This document shows positions 1-9,060 of a DNA stretch of 64,000 nt, in pieces. This stretch comes from Streptomyces caelestis (GTDB lineage: Bacteria; Actinomycetota; Actinomycetes; Streptomycetales; Streptomycetaceae): assembly GCF_001279005.1 (NCBI RefSeq), contig NZ_LGCN01000002.1, forward strand, positions 124,001-188,000, read 5' to 3'. The position numbers were made by a program, and so were the translations under genes. The first letter of the stretch is position 1, and every line of letters starts with the position of its first letter. The notes beneath the pieces were generated by a model that was not told where the DNA came from, did not search any database, and saw nothing but the letters and a program-made list of their open reading frames with translations.

Positions 1-773
1 GGCTCCCCGTCCTCCTCGGCGCCGCCGGCGTCGCCGACGGCGTCCTGGAAGACGAGCACGTCCCCCTCCGCGATGGCGTTCTGCACGGCCTCCTCGGCCT
101 CGGGCACTTTCTGCCGCCCCAGCGCGGCGACCAGCGCGGCCATGTCCAGCACGGTGTGCCCGGCCAGCGCGGCCTGCTCCAGCAGCCACACGGTGACCGC
201 CCGCCCCCGCCGCTCGTCGTCCGGCCCGGCCCCGAGCAACGCCCGGGCGAACCCGTCCGCCTGCTCGGGCCGCACCCCGGGGACCCGCAGCAGCTGCCAG
301 GGATCGGCGCGCAGCACGTCGGCGCCCCCGTCCCCGAGCACACCGGCGGCCTGTACGGCGATCCCCTCCGGCGCGCCCCCCTGGACCAGCACCCCCCGCA
401 GGTCCTCGACGGCGCCGGCGGCGGGAGCCACCGGCCCCGGCGCCGCGGCCGGAACCCGGCGCACGGGCTCGGGAGCGGGCCGCCGCGGCGCGGGCGCGGC
501 CTCCGCGAACACGGCGACGGCCGGCTTCTCCCCGCTCTCCACGGCCCGCACGGCGGCCAGCAGATCCGCGGCCGTGCCGCTCAGCTTGCCCCCGGCCTCG
601 ATCGGCCCCTGCCGCTCCGCCTTCCGCCGCTCGATCCGCTCCCGCTCCAGGCGCTGCGCGGCCAGCTCGGCCTCGGCCTCGGACACCTGCGCGGCCTCGG
701 ACACCTCCGTGCCCTCGGCAGACGTCCCCGGCTCCTCGGCGTCCTCCGCGGTCTCGGGCGGCTCCGTGCTCAC
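1..773 (-). CDS. Helix-hairpin-helix protein, RecD-like, C-terminus truncated by window edge
   Basis: The minus-strand frame is open from a GTG start to position 1, so the gene runs out of the window. The visible N-terminal ~257 residues begin VSTEPPETAEDAEEP, then a charged Ala/Glu/Arg-rich segment (AELAAQRLERERIERR), an Ala/Pro linker, and a helix-hairpin-helix-like segment (LLRVPGVRPEQADGFARALLG). That segment resembles the N-terminal region of RecD2-type helicases, and Streptomyces carries such ATPases in this position (recalled). No Walker motif lies inside the visible part, so the helicase function is inferred. The GTG overlaps the TGA of the upstream aldo/keto reductase gene (GTGA), suggesting translational coupling. 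Confidence 0.6.
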   Translation of the reverse strand, partial: MSTEPPETAEDAEEPGTSAEGTEVSEAAQVSEAEAELAAQRLERERIERRKAERQGPIEAGGKLSGTAADLLAAVRAVESGEKPAVAVFAEAAPAPRRPAPEPVRRVPAAAPGPVAPAAGAVEDLRGVLVQGGAPEGIAVQAAGVLGDGGADVLRADPWQLLRVPGVRPEQADGFARALLGAGPDDERRGRAVTVWLLEQAALAGHTVLDMAALVAALGRQKVPEAEEAVQNAIAEGDVLVFQDAVGDAGGAEEDGE

Positions 774-1756
774 AGCGTGCTCCAGTCGTGATCGGGATAG
801 CGGTGCACGGGCGCCGACACGTCGTCGAGAGCCCGGCAGATCTCGTCAGGAAGACTAAGGGCCTCCACTGACAACGCCGCCGTGAGCTGCTGCGCGGTGC
901 GCGCGCCGACGACGGGGGCGGCCACACCGGGCCGGTCACGGACCCAGGCGAGGGCCACCTGCAGCGCGGTCACGGCGAGCCCGTCCGCCGCCGTGGTCAC
1001 GGCGTCCACGATGCGGCTCGCCGTGTCGTCGAGATACGGCGCGACGAACGGGGCGAGGTGCTGCGAGGCGCCCCGGGAATCCACCGGGGCGGCGTCGTTG
1101 CGGTACTTGCCGGTGAGCACGCCCCGGCCGAGCGGCGAGGACGGCAACAGCCCGATCCCCAGGTCGAGGGCGGCGGGAAGGACCTCGCGCTCGACGCCCC
1201 GCTGGAGCAGCGAGTACTCCATCTGGGTGCTCGCCAGCCGGGTCCGCGTCCCCGGCGCGGCGAGCTGCCAGGTCGCCGCCTTGGCCAGCTGCCAGCCGCA
1301 GAAGTCGGAGACCCCGGCGTAGCGCACGCGCCCGCTGCCGACGGCGGTGTCGAGCGCGGCGAGCGTCTCGTCCAGCGGGGTGGCGGGGTCGTAGGCGTGG
1401 ACGTGCCACACGTCGACGTAGTCGGTACCGAGGCGGGCGAGCGAGGCGTCCAGGGCGGAGAGCAGATGGCCGCGCGAGCCGTCGACCCGGCGGTCCGGGT
1501 CGGCCACGCTCCCGGCCTTCGTCGAGATGACGAGGTCCCGGCGGGGCACGAGTCCGTCCATCAGCCTGCCGAGCAGGTACTCGGACTCTCCGTCGCCGTA
1601 CACGTCGGCGGTGTCGACGAGGGTCCCGCCGGCTTCCCAGAAGGTCTTCAAGAGGTCCGCGGCGTCGTGCTCGTCGGTGTCCCGACCCCAGGTCAGAGTC
1701 CCGAGCCCGATCCGGGACACACGCAGGCCGGTACGGCCGAGATGCCTCTGCTCCAT
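770..1756 (-). CDS. Aldo/keto reductase
   Basis: NAD(P)H-dependent oxidoreductase of the aldo/keto reductase superfamily, 328 residues, the usual length. It starts MEQRHLGRTGLRVSRIGLGTLTWG, the family's first beta-strand and conserved Arg/Gly pattern. VDTADVYGDGESEYLLGRLM carries the catalytic Asp and Tyr, and the lysine lies in STKAG. WHVHAYDPATPLDETLAAL matches the conserved His region. The open frame continues ~170 codons upstream, but that extension is repeat DNA without family similarity, so I chose the ATG at 1756. No strong ribosome site precedes it. The substrate cannot be inferred. The gene's TGA overlaps the GTG of the next gene downstream. Confidence 0.9.
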   Translation of the reverse strand: MEQRHLGRTGLRVSRIGLGTLTWGRDTDEHDAADLLKTFWEAGGTLVDTADVYGDGESEYLLGRLMDGLVPRRDLVISTKAGSVADPDRRVDGSRGHLLSALDASLARLGTDYVDVWHVHAYDPATPLDETLAALDTAVGSGRVRYAGVSDFCGWQLAKAATWQLAAPGTRTRLASTQMEYSLLQRGVEREVLPAALDLGIGLLPSSPLGRGVLTGKYRNDAAPVDSRGASQHLAPFVAPYLDDTASRIVDAVTTAADGLAVTALQVALAWVRDRPGVAAPVVGARTAQQLTAALSVEALSLPDEICRALDDVSAPVHRYPDHDWSTL

Positions 1757-1904
1757 GAACGCCGAGATTACTGGCCGGAGCCTTGGGCGTGGGGACCTGT
1801 GGACAAGGGATTTCCGGTCGGTCCGACGCCGGCGCGGGCCGACCTCTCCACGTGCCCCGGCGTCGTACGGGGTGCCCCGTGCCGGTGCCGACCGGCTGGT
1901 GTCA
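1757..1904. other. Gene-free spacer before repeat copy 1
   Basis: Between the divergent aldo/keto reductase and F420 oxidoreductase genes. Frames here are open only through high GC. I see no clear promoter; the remainder of the 555-nt gap is filled by the modular repeat described next. Confidence 0.5.
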
Positions 1905-2230
1905 GCGCGGCCCGGCGCTTGTGGGGGGCGTCGCGCCCACCCGTGCCGCTCTGCGGCACGACTGCCCGCGGCTGACGCGGCATGCGGCTGCCCGCAGAGG
2001 GCGCGGCATGCGACTGCCCGCGAGAGCGGCGGGAACGACTGCGGGTGGGCGCGTACGGCGCGCAGGGGGCGGGGCGGGGGTGGCCGCCCGCAGCGGCCGG
2101 CGCGTCCGCACCCCGCGCCCCTTCCAGCGGGCGTGATCCGCGCCGGTCCGAGGACGGACACCCCCGACCCGGCCCCGACCCACCCACCGACCACGGGCGC
2201 CACCCCAGCCCCCACCGGACCGAACCCCGC
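1905..2230 (+). repeat. Modular intergenic repeat, copy 1
   Basis: It starts with GCGCGGCCCGGCGCTTGTGG, then CGCCCACCCGTGCCGC..GGCACGACTGCCCGCGG, several units of CGCGGCATGCGRCTGCCCGC, then GTACGGCGCGCAGGGGGCGG and GGTGGCCGCCCGCAG, and finally GCCGGCGCGTCCGCACCCCG..GATCCGCGCCGGTCCGAGG and ACGGACACCCCCGAC. The same modules occur in the same order, inverted, at 35570-36032, and partly at 25280-25400, 44186-44245 and 56196-56365. No open frame is conserved between copies, so it looks like a non-coding dispersed element. Confidence 0.8.
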
Positions 2231-2311
2231 GCCGCGGGCATCCCACAGGACCGCCGGAGGTATAAGGTCTCCGCACAAGCGACGTTACTCATCGGTAAGG
2301 GGAGAGCCGCC

Positions 2312-3367
2312 ATGCAGCTAGGGATCAACCTCGGCTACTGGGGTGCCGGAATGGACGCGGACAACCTCGTCGTGGCCCAGGAGGCGGACCGCCTCGGATA
2401 CGCCGTCTGCTGGGCCGCGGAGGCCTACGGCTCCGACGCCGCCACCGTCCTCACCTGGGTCGCCGCCCAGACCCGCCGCATCGACGTCGGCTCGGCCATC
2501 TTCCAGATCCCCGCCCGCCAGCCCGCGATGACGGCGATGACGGCGGCCACCCTGGACTCCCTCTCCCAGGGCCGCTTCCGCCTCGGCCTCGGCGTTTCCG
2601 GCCCTCAGGTCTCCGAGGGCTGGTACGGGGTCAAGTTCGACAAGCCCCTCGCCCGCACCCGCGAGTACGTCGAGATCGTCCGCAAGGCCATGACCCGCGA
2701 GCGCCTCTCCTACGAGGGCGAGCACTGGACGCTCCCCCTCCCCGGCGGCCCCGGCAAGCCCATCAAGCTCACCGTGCACCCCCAGCGCGAGCACATCCCC
2801 CTCTACATCGCCGCCATCGGCCCGAAGAACCTCGAACAGACCGGCGAGATCGCCGACGGCGCCCTGCTGATCTTCCCCTCCGCCGACCACCTCGAGGACA
2901 CCGCCGTCCGGCACCTCCGCGCCGGCCGCGAGAAGGCCGGCAAGACCCTCGACGGCTTCGACGTCTGCCCCACCGTCCCCCTCGCCGTGGGCGACGACAA
3001 GGACCTCACCACCCTCGCCGACACCTTCCGCCCCTACACCGCGCTGTACGTCGGCGGCATGGGCAGCCGCAAGCAGAACTTCTACAACCAGCTCGCCCGG
3101 CGCATGGGCTACGAGCGCGAGGCGGCCGAGATCCAGGACAAGTACCTCACCGGCGACAAGCAGGGCGCGGCAGCGGCCGTCCCGCACGACCTGATCGACA
3201 GGACGACCCTCCTCGGCTCGGTCGACCGCATCGCCGACCGGATGAAGGCCTACGCCGCCGCCGGAGTCACCACCCTCACCCTCGCCCCGGCCGGCTTCAC
3301 GCTCGACGAGCGCCTCGCCTCGCTCCGCGCCGGCACCGAGGCCCTGGAACGCGCGGGCCTCGCGTAG
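2312..3367 (+). CDS. LLM-class F420-dependent oxidoreductase
   Basis: Luciferase-like TIM-barrel oxidoreductase of 351 residues, start MQLGINLGYWGAGMDADNLVVAQEADRLGY. The actinobacterial subgroup of this fold normally uses coenzyme F420 (family knowledge); the substrate is unknown. Supporting segments are VGSAIFQIPARQPAMTAMTAATLDSLSQGRFRLGLGVSGPQ and YIAAIGPKNLEQTGEIADGALL, both typical of LLM enzymes. The ATG at 2312 follows an AAGGGGAGAG ribosome site (2297-2306); the open frame extends further upstream only through repeat DNA. A hairpin terminator follows at 3373-3415. Confidence 0.9.
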   Translation: MQLGINLGYWGAGMDADNLVVAQEADRLGYAVCWAAEAYGSDAATVLTWVAAQTRRIDVGSAIFQIPARQPAMTAMTAATLDSLSQGRFRLGLGVSGPQVSEGWYGVKFDKPLARTREYVEIVRKAMTRERLSYEGEHWTLPLPGGPGKPIKLTVHPQREHIPLYIAAIGPKNLEQTGEIADGALLIFPSADHLEDTAVRHLRAGREKAGKTLDGFDVCPTVPLAVGDDKDLTTLADTFRPYTALYVGGMGSRKQNFYNQLARRMGYEREAAEIQDKYLTGDKQGAAAAVPHDLIDRTTLLGSVDRIADRMKAYAAAGVTTLTLAPAGFTLDERLASLRAGTEALERAGLA

Positions 3368-3372
3368 GTCTC

Positions 3373-3415
3373 ACGGCCGTGGTGGGGGCTCGGGGGTCCA
3401 CCCCGCCACGGCCGT
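3373..3415 (+). terminator. Hairpin terminator after the F420 oxidoreductase gene
   Basis: ACGGCCGTGGTGGGG (3373-3387) pairs with CCCCGCCACGGCCGT (3401-3415), 15 bp with one G-T wobble and a 13-nt loop. No U-tract, as is usual in Streptomyces. Confidence 0.7.
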
Positions 3416-3569
3416 CACCCTCCACAACGCCCGCCGGTCCGCCCGGTCACGCTCCCGCGCCCCCGTACTCCTTTCGGCGGAGTCGCCCGGCGCACCTGTT
3501 GCCACCCTCCGCCCCGCGCACTTGACTCGTTCTTCGCGGAACCGCGGACCTGCGGAGAGGTGGCCCACC

Positions 3570-4358
3570 ATGCTTTCGGCCAAGAGTCTGTTCCAGGAGA
3601 TCCTCGACAACGACGAGTCCTTCGCCCTGTTCTGTTCCATCGCCGCGAGCGGCGAGTCGCAGGGCGGCTGGGAGAACGCCCGTATCGCCGCGCTGGTCCC
3701 CGAGACCCAGCGCGAACTCGCCCCCAAGATCACCAGGCACGGCGCCGACGAGGACAAGCACGGCCGCATCTTCAACGCCCTGATGAGGAAGCGCGGCCTG
3801 AAGCCCGTCCCGGTCCCCCCGGAGACCGACTACACCATGCTCCTGGAGCGCAACGGCATCGGCCTGGCCCACGGCCGGCTGAAGCGCGACGAGCCGCTCA
3901 CCGTCCAGGACGTCGTCACCTACCTCGCCCACAGCAGGGTCACCGAGCAGCGCGCCTCCGAGCAGATGGAACTGCTCCGCAAGCACTTCGCCGACCACCC
4001 CGACCTCGGCCGCGCGGTCAGGATGATCTCCGACGACGAGGACAACCACCTCGCCTACTGCCACGAGGAACTGCTGCGCTTCGCGTACGCCGGACACGGC
4101 CGCGCCATCCAGCGCACGCTGCGCGCGTGCGCGCTCGCGGAGATCCGCGTCTACCGGGACGTCAGCCTGGCGGTGATGGCCCACATGGGCCGCATCCTCG
4201 GCTGGCCCGGGCCCAAGGCGGCGGTCCTCGCGGCGGGCATCCACGCGGTGTACGCGTACGAACGCCTGGGCGGCTGGCGCCGCATGGTCTCCCTGAGGAC
4301 GCCCGACCGCCGCGACGCGCTCGGCGGCCCGGCGAACCCGGAACCGGAGTTCGCGTGA
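3570..4358 (+). CDS. Ferritin-like domain protein
   Basis: 262-residue all-helical protein. Carboxylate/His pairs spaced as in ferritin-like di-iron proteins are visible: ITRHGADEDKHGRIF, then TEQRASEQMELLRKHF, and ISDDEDNHLAYCHEELLRF. These ExxH-type motifs suggest a di-iron or metal site, but the reaction is not predictable. The ATG at 3570 follows GGAGAGG (3554-3560). Seventeen codons further upstream another start exists but lies before the ribosome site. The 3' end contains a 27-bp tandem repeat spanning the stop codon. The next gene, a CorA-type channel, converges on it with a 54-nt gap. Confidence 0.75.
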   Translation: MLSAKSLFQEILDNDESFALFCSIAASGESQGGWENARIAALVPETQRELAPKITRHGADEDKHGRIFNALMRKRGLKPVPVPPETDYTMLLERNGIGLAHGRLKRDEPLTVQDVVTYLAHSRVTEQRASEQMELLRKHFADHPDLGRAVRMISDDEDNHLAYCHEELLRFAYAGHGRAIQRTLRACALAEIRVYRDVSLAVMAHMGRILGWPGPKAAVLAAGIHAVYAYERLGGWRRMVSLRTPDRRDALGGPANPEPEFA

Positions 4359-4396
4359 CCGCACCCGGAACCGGAGTTCACGTGGCCGCACCCGGA
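4337..4396 (+). repeat. 27-bp direct repeat across the ferritin-like gene stop
   Basis: Unit 1 (4337-4363) and unit 2 (4364-4390) differ at two bases, and a partial third unit CCCGGA follows. The shared core is CCCGGAACCGGAGTTC. The TGA stop lies in unit 1; unit 2 has GTGGCC where unit 1 has GTGACC. Confidence 0.85.
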
Positions 4397-4412
4397 CGCC
4401 GGACCGGGCCCC

Positions 4413-5408
4413 TCACATCCACCCCCGCCGCTTGAACAGGCGGAACAACAGCACCTCCAGCACGCCCATCACCAGGATCACCACCGGATACGACCACTCC
4501 CAGCGTAGCTCCGGCATGTGCTCGAAGTTCATCCCGTAGATCCCCGCGAGCATCGTGGGGATCGCGGCCATGGCCGCCCACGCGGAGATCTTCCGCATGT
4601 CGTCGTTCTGCCGCACGCTGATCTGCGCCAGATGAGCCGAGAGGACGTCCGAGACCAGCCGGTCCAGTCCCTCCACGGACTCGTTCACCCGGGTGAGGTG
4701 GTCGTGCACGTCGCGGAAGAAGGGCCGCGCCCTGTCCTCCACGAACGGCGCCCCCGTCCCGTACGTGCCCACCCCCGCCAGCCGCGCCATCGGCATCGCC
4801 AGCGGCCCGGTCGCCCGCCGGAACTCCAGGATCTGCCGCTTGAAGGTGTAGATCCTGGAGGCGGTGTGCCGTGAACCCCCGCTGTCGGGGGTGAAGACCT
4901 CCGCCTCCAGTTCCTCCAGGTCGGTCTGCAGCTCGGTCGCCACGACCAGGTAGTGGTCGACGACGGCGTCGGCGATCGCGTACAGCACCGACGTGGGCCC
5001 CTCGCCCAGCAGCTCCGGTTCCCGCTCCAGCCGCTTGCGCACGGCTCCCAGCGGAGTCCCCTCCCCGTGCCGGACGGTCACCACGAACGCGTCCCCGAGG
5101 AAGATCATGACCTCACCGGACGAGACGGTGTCGCTCCGCGGCTCGTACACGATCGGTTTCAGCACCACGAAGAGCGAGTCGTCGTACACCTCCAGCTTGG
5201 GCCGCTGATGGGCCTTGAGGGCGTCCTCGACCGCCAGCGGATGCAGACTGAACTCCTGCGCGACCAGGTCGAACTCGTCCGCCGTCGGCTCGTGCAGCCC
5301 GATCCAGACGAACCCCCCGGCCGACCGGGCCTCGTCCAGCGCGTCGGAGAAGTCGTGGGGCCCCTCCGACCGTCGCCCCTCCCGATAGATGGCACAGTCG
5401 ACGATCAC
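4413..5408 (-). CDS. CorA-family Mg2+/divalent cation channel
   Basis: 331-residue membrane transporter. A cytoplasmic N-terminal domain (WIGLHEPTADEFDLVAQEF, LHPLAVEDALKAHQRPK) is followed by a long helix and two C-terminal membrane spans. The signature YGMNFEHM (GMN) sits at the end of the first span and is followed by YPVVILVMGVLEVLLF and a basic tail RLFKRRGWM. GMN forms the pore selectivity loop in CorA (family knowledge). I chose the GTG at 5408 because GGGAGAAGG lies just upstream; a 12-codon longer ATG form lacks one. It is divergent from the phosphomutase gene 62 nt away. Confidence 0.9.
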   Translation of the reverse strand: MIVDCAIYREGRRSEGPHDFSDALDEARSAGGFVWIGLHEPTADEFDLVAQEFSLHPLAVEDALKAHQRPKLEVYDDSLFVVLKPIVYEPRSDTVSSGEVMIFLGDAFVVTVRHGEGTPLGAVRKRLEREPELLGEGPTSVLYAIADAVVDHYLVVATELQTDLEELEAEVFTPDSGGSRHTASRIYTFKRQILEFRRATGPLAMPMARLAGVGTYGTGAPFVEDRARPFFRDVHDHLTRVNESVEGLDRLVSDVLSAHLAQISVRQNDDMRKISAWAAMAAIPTMLAGIYGMNFEHMPELRWEWSYPVVILVMGVLEVLLFRLFKRRGWM

Positions 5409-5457
5409 GAAACGCCTTCTCCCTTCCCACGACGAACACACCACACACGCGTGCGCC

Positions 5458-5463
5458 TACCCT
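5458..5463 (+). promoter_or_regulatory. -10 box of a leaderless promoter (phosphomutase)
   Basis: TACCCT followed by 7 nt and then the ATG at 5471. No ribosome site fits between them. Confidence 0.55.
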
Positions 5464-5470
5464 GGGCCGC

Positions 5471-6157
5471 ATGCCCACATTGCTCCTGGTCCGGCACGGA
5501 CGTTCCACCGCCAACACCGAGGGACTGCTCGCCGGCTGGACGCCCGGCGTCGCCCTCGACGACCGCGGCGCCGCCCAGGCCGCCGCACTGCCCGGACGGC
5601 TCGCCGAGCTGCCGCTGGCCGAGATCGTCACCAGCCCGCTGCAGCGCTGCCGGGAGACCCTCCGGCCGCTGCTGGAGGCGCGTCCCGGCCTCACCCCGCA
5701 CACCGACGACCGCATCGGCGAGTGCCACTACGGCGACTGGTCGGGCCGCAAGCTCACCGAGCTCAAGGACGAGCCCCTGATGGACGTGGTGCAGGCGCAC
5801 CCGTCGGCGGCGGCCTTCCCCGGCGGGGAGTCCATGCGCGCGATGCAGACGCGCGCCGCCGAAGCGGTGCGCGAGTGGAACGCGCGGGTGGAGCGCGACC
5901 ACGGCGCCGACGCCGTGTACCTCATGTGCTCGCACGGCGACATCATCAAGTCTCTCGTCGCGGACGCACTCGGACTTCATCTCGACCTCTTCCAGCGGAT
6001 TTCCGTTGAACCGTGTTCCATCACCGCGATCCGTTACACACGGTTGCGCCCCTTTCTCGTCCGCCTCGGCGACACCGGCGACTTCGCGTCCCTGGCACCG
6101 TGCGAGGAGCCGCCGGCCGACGACGCCACGGTCGGGGGCGGCGCGGGCGCACCGTGA
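5471..6157 (+). CDS. Histidine phosphatase, MSMEG_4193-type phosphomutase
   Basis: 228-residue branch-1 histidine phosphatase. The RHG motif with the phospho-accepting His lies at residues 8-10 (LLLVRHGRSTAN). The acid/base Glu is in GECHYGDWSGR and the second His in MCSHGDIIKSL. The sequence fits the actinobacterial MSMEG_4193 family, whose substrate is unknown. The next two genes (DUF3090 and SCO1664-family) follow it in the same order in many actinobacteria (recalled), implying a shared but undefined role. It is probably translated from a leaderless mRNA. Confidence 0.88.
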   Translation: MPTLLLVRHGRSTANTEGLLAGWTPGVALDDRGAAQAAALPGRLAELPLAEIVTSPLQRCRETLRPLLEARPGLTPHTDDRIGECHYGDWSGRKLTELKDEPLMDVVQAHPSAAAFPGGESMRAMQTRAAEAVREWNARVERDHGADAVYLMCSHGDIIKSLVADALGLHLDLFQRISVEPCSITAIRYTRLRPFLVRLGDTGDFASLAPCEEPPADDATVGGGAGAP

Positions 6158-6259
6158 TCGCCGGGCGCAGTAGGGTGAAGCGGTCGCCGCAGTGCGTCCC
6201 CGTTTCGACCAGCCGCCCGTTTCCCCCACGCCCACCACGACTCTCAATGGAGACAGGAC

Positions 6260-6850
6260 GTGTCCCGTCAGGTGTTCCTCTACGACCAACCGGAACGTTT
6301 CGTGGCCGGTACGGTCGGGCTGCCAGGGCGCCGTACGTTCTTCCTCCAGGCCTCCGCCGGCTCCCGGGTGACCAGCGTGGCCCTGGAGAAGACCCAGGTC
6401 GCGGCGCTCGCCGAACGGATGGACGAACTGCTCGACGAGGTCGTGCGCCGCAGCGGCGGCAGCGCCGCGGTGCCCGCGATGACGCCGGCCGAGATCACCG
6501 ACAGCGCCCCGCTGGACACCCCCGTGGAGGAGGAGTTCCGCGTCGGCACCATGGCGCTCGCCTGGGACGGCGAGGAGCAGCGCATGATCGTCGAGGCGCA
6601 GGCGCTCGTCGAACTGGACGCCGAGTCCGAGGAGGACCTCGCCGAGGCCGAGGAGCGGCTGCTCCAGGACGAGGAGAACGGGCCCCCGATGCTCCGCGTC
6701 CGGCTCACCGGCGCGCAGGCCCGGGCCTTCGCCAAGCGCGCCCTCGACGTCGTCAACGCCGGGCGGCCGCCGTGCCCGCTGTGCAGCCTCCCGCTCGACC
6801 CGGAAGGACACGTATGTCCGCGCCAGAACGGATACCGCCGCGGGGCGTGA
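6260..6850 (+). CDS. DUF3090 family protein with C-terminal zinc-binding motif
   Basis: 196-residue conserved actinobacterial protein of unknown function, starting at a GTG (MSRQVFLYDQPERFVAGTVG) preceded by GGAGACAGGAC. The C-terminus carries CPLCSLPLDPEGHVCP, a C-x2-C-x9-H-x-C arrangement that probably binds zinc. A central acidic stretch (ESEEDLAEAEERLLQDEEN) is predicted helical. Its last 37 nt overlap the start of the next gene, so the two are likely translated together. Confidence 0.85.
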   Translation: MSRQVFLYDQPERFVAGTVGLPGRRTFFLQASAGSRVTSVALEKTQVAALAERMDELLDEVVRRSGGSAAVPAMTPAEITDSAPLDTPVEEEFRVGTMALAWDGEEQRMIVEAQALVELDAESEEDLAEAEERLLQDEENGPPMLRVRLTGAQARAFAKRALDVVNAGRPPCPLCSLPLDPEGHVCPRQNGYRRGA

Positions 6851-7647
6851 CGGCCGCCGACCCGGCCGTCACGGTGCTGCTCGCCGAGGGCGAGCTGACC
6901 GTGCGCGGACGCATCCGCGAGGCCTCGAACGCGGCGCTGTACTGCACCGTGACGCACGAGGGCCGGGAAGCCGCGTGCGTCTACAAGCCGGTCGCCGGGG
7001 AGCGGCCCCTGTGGGACTTCCCCGACGGCACGCTCGCCGGGCGCGAGGTCGCCGCCCACGCGGTCTCCGAGGCGACCGGCTGGGGCCTGGTCCCGCCCAC
7101 CGTGCTCCGCGACGGCCCTTACGGCGAGGGCATGTGCCAGCTGTGGATCGAGACGGCGCCCGGCGCGGAGCTCCTCGCCCTGGTCGACGGCGAGGAACCG
7201 GAGCCGGGCTGGAAGGCGATCGGCTTCGCCGAGGCCGGCGAGGGCCGCACCGCGCTGCTCGTGCACGCCGACGACGAGCGGCTGCGCCGGCTCGCGGTCC
7301 TCGACGCGGTGATCAACAACGCCGACCGCAAGGGCGGGCACCTGCTGCCCACCGCGGAGGGCCTGCTGTACGGCATCGACCACGGGGTCACCTTCAACGC
7401 CGAGAACAAGCTCCGCACCCTGCTGTGGGGCTGGGCGGGCGAGCCCCTGACCGCGGAGGCGCTGGACGTCCTCGGGGGCCTCAGAACGGCCCTCACCGGC
7501 ACCGGCGCCCTCACCGCCGCCCTGACCCCCCTCCTCACCCGCGCGGAGATCGATGCCACCCGCGCACGCGTGGAGACCCTCCTCACCACCGGCACCCACC
7601 CGCAGCCGGCCGGCGACTGGCCGGCCATCCCCTGGCCCCCGGTCTGA
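6814..7647 (+). CDS. SCO1664 family protein, PI3/PI4-kinase-like fold
   Basis: 277-residue protein starting MSAPERIPPRGVTAADP, inside the 3' end of the DUF3090 gene. The segments ACVYKPVAGERPLWDFPDGTLAGREVAAHAVSEATGWGLVPPTVL (nucleotide-binding Lys and Glu), LAVLDAVINNADRKGGHLL (catalytic-loop-like Asn/Asp) and GIDHGVTFN (DxG-like metal site) follow the layout of PI3/PI4-kinase-like and HipA-type kinases. The substrate is unknown; kinase activity is inference from motif order. It is constant in actinobacteria next to mshC (recalled). Confidence 0.85.
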   Translation: MSAPERIPPRGVTAADPAVTVLLAEGELTVRGRIREASNAALYCTVTHEGREAACVYKPVAGERPLWDFPDGTLAGREVAAHAVSEATGWGLVPPTVLRDGPYGEGMCQLWIETAPGAELLALVDGEEPEPGWKAIGFAEAGEGRTALLVHADDERLRRLAVLDAVINNADRKGGHLLPTAEGLLYGIDHGVTFNAENKLRTLLWGWAGEPLTAEALDVLGGLRTALTGTGALTAALTPLLTRAEIDATRARVETLLTTGTHPQPAGDWPAIPWPPV

Positions 7648-7804
7648 ACGGGACGACGGTCTGTCCGGACGCAACGGCGGCCCCTCCGGAACGGGACGAC
7701 CACCCGCCCGGGACAAGACCGGCAGCACGCCGGGCGGCGCGGCGCAAGAGCGCCTTCCCGGTCATCCGGCCTGCTCCCGTTCGTTTTCCGAACCGCGGTC
7801 CGGT

Positions 7805-7810
7805 TAGGCT
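7805..7810 (+). promoter_or_regulatory. -10 box of a leaderless promoter (mshC)
   Basis: TAGGCT with 6 nt to the ATG at 7817. Other ATGs at 7812 and 7821 exist, but only 7817 is in frame and at the expected spacing. Confidence 0.6.
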
Positions 7811-7816
7811 CATGGC

Positions 7817-9046
7817 ATGCATGCCTGGCCCGCTTCCGAGGTCCCCGCCCTGCCCGGTCAGGGCCGCGACCTGAGGATCCACGACACCGCGACCGGGGGC
7901 CTGGTCACCTCCGACCCCGGTCCCGTCGCCCGCATCTACGTCTGCGGCATCACCCCCTACGACGCCACCCACATCGGACACGCGGCGACCTACAACGCGT
8001 TCGACCTCGTGCAGCGCGTGTGGCTCGACACCAAGCGGCAGGTTCACTACGTCCAGAACGTCACGGACGTCGACGACCCGCTGCTGGAGCGGGCCGAACG
8101 GGACGGCGTCGACTGGACCGCGCTCGCCGAGCGCGAGACCGCGCTGTTCCGCGAGGACATGACGGCCCTGCGGATGCTGCCCCCGCGGCAGTACATAGGC
8201 GCCGTGGAGGCGATACCCGGCATCGTCCCGCTCGTCGAACGACTGCGCGAGCTCGGCGCGACGTACGAGATCGAGGGCGACATCTACTTCTCCGTCGAGT
8301 CCGACCCGCACTTCGGCCAGGTCTCGAACCTCGACGCCGCCGCCATGCGGCTGCTGTCCGCCGAACGCGGCGGCGACCCGGACCGTCCGGGCAAGAAGAA
8401 CCCCGTCGACCCGATGCTCTGGATGGCCGCCCGCGAGGGCGAGCCGAGCTGGGACGGCGGCTCGCTCGGCCGGGGCCGCCCCGGCTGGCACATCGAGTGC
8501 GTGGCCATCGCCCTCGACCACCTCGGCATGGGCTTCGACGTCCAGGGCGGCGGATCCGACCTGGTCTTCCCGCACCACGAGATGGGCGCCTCGCACGCCC
8601 AGGTGCTCACCGGCGAGTTCCCCATGGCCAAGGCGTACGTCCACGCCGGCATGGTCGCCCTGCACGGCGAGAAGATGTCCAAGTCCAAGGGCAACCTGGT
8701 CTTCGTGTCCCGGCTGCGGCGCGACGGGGTGGACCCGGCGGCGATCCGGCTGGCGCTGCTCGCCCACCACTACCGCGCCGACTGGGAGTGGACCGACCAG
8801 GTCCTCCAGGACGCCGTGACCCGCCTCGACCACTGGCGTGCCGCGGTCTCCCGCCCCGACGGCCCGCCCGCCGAGGCACTGGTCGAGGAGATCCGCGAGG
8901 CCCTGGCCAACGATCTGGACGCTCCGGCCGCGCTGGCCGCCGTCGACCGCTGGACCGTGCTCCAGGAGGAGAGCGGCGGCACGGACACCGGCGCGCCCGG
9001 TGTCGTCTCCCGCGCGGTGGACGCGCTGCTCGGCGTGGCGCTGTAA
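7817..9046 (+). CDS. mshC: Cysteine--1-D-myo-inosityl 2-amino-2-deoxy-alpha-D-glucopyranoside ligase (mycothiol synthesis)
   Basis: ATP-dependent ligase that joins L-cysteine to GlcN-Ins, the penultimate step of mycothiol synthesis. At 409 residues it has the expected length and is a paralogue of cysteinyl-tRNA synthetase. Class I motifs are intact: HIGH at residues 52-55 ([11 protein letters not shown]), KMSKS at 286-290 (EKMSKSKGN). Zinc ligands include Cys43 (YVCGITPYD), the Cys in [13 protein letters not shown] and the His pair in [12 protein letters not shown]. It lacks the tRNA-binding C-terminal part of CysS, which separates it from that enzyme. A perfect 15-bp hairpin ends the unit at 9061-9095. 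Confidence 0.95.
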   Translation: MHAWPASEVPALPGQGRDLRIHDTATGGLVTSDPGPVARIYVCGITPYDATHIGHAATYNAFDLVQRVWLDTKRQVHYVQNVTDVDDPLLERAERDGVDWTALAERETALFREDMTALRMLPPRQYIGAVEAIPGIVPLVERLRELGATYEIEGDIYFSVESDPHFGQVSNLDAAAMRLLSAERGGDPDRPGKKNPVDPMLWMAAREGEPSWDGGSLGRGRPGWHIECVAIALDHLGMGFDVQGGGSDLVFPHHEMGASHAQVLTGEFPMAKAYVHAGMVALHGEKMSKSKGNLVFVSRLRRDGVDPAAIRLALLAHHYRADWEWTDQVLQDAVTRLDHWRAAVSRPDGPPAEALVEEIREALANDLDAPAALAAVDRWTVLQEESGGTDTGAPGVVSRAVDALLGVAL

Positions 9047-9060
9047 CCGGACACGACGAC

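Noticed and set aside
1757..2278. N-terminal extension of the aldo/keto reductase
   Set aside because: The extra ~170 residues are translated repeat DNA, and the family domain begins at MEQRHLGRTG.
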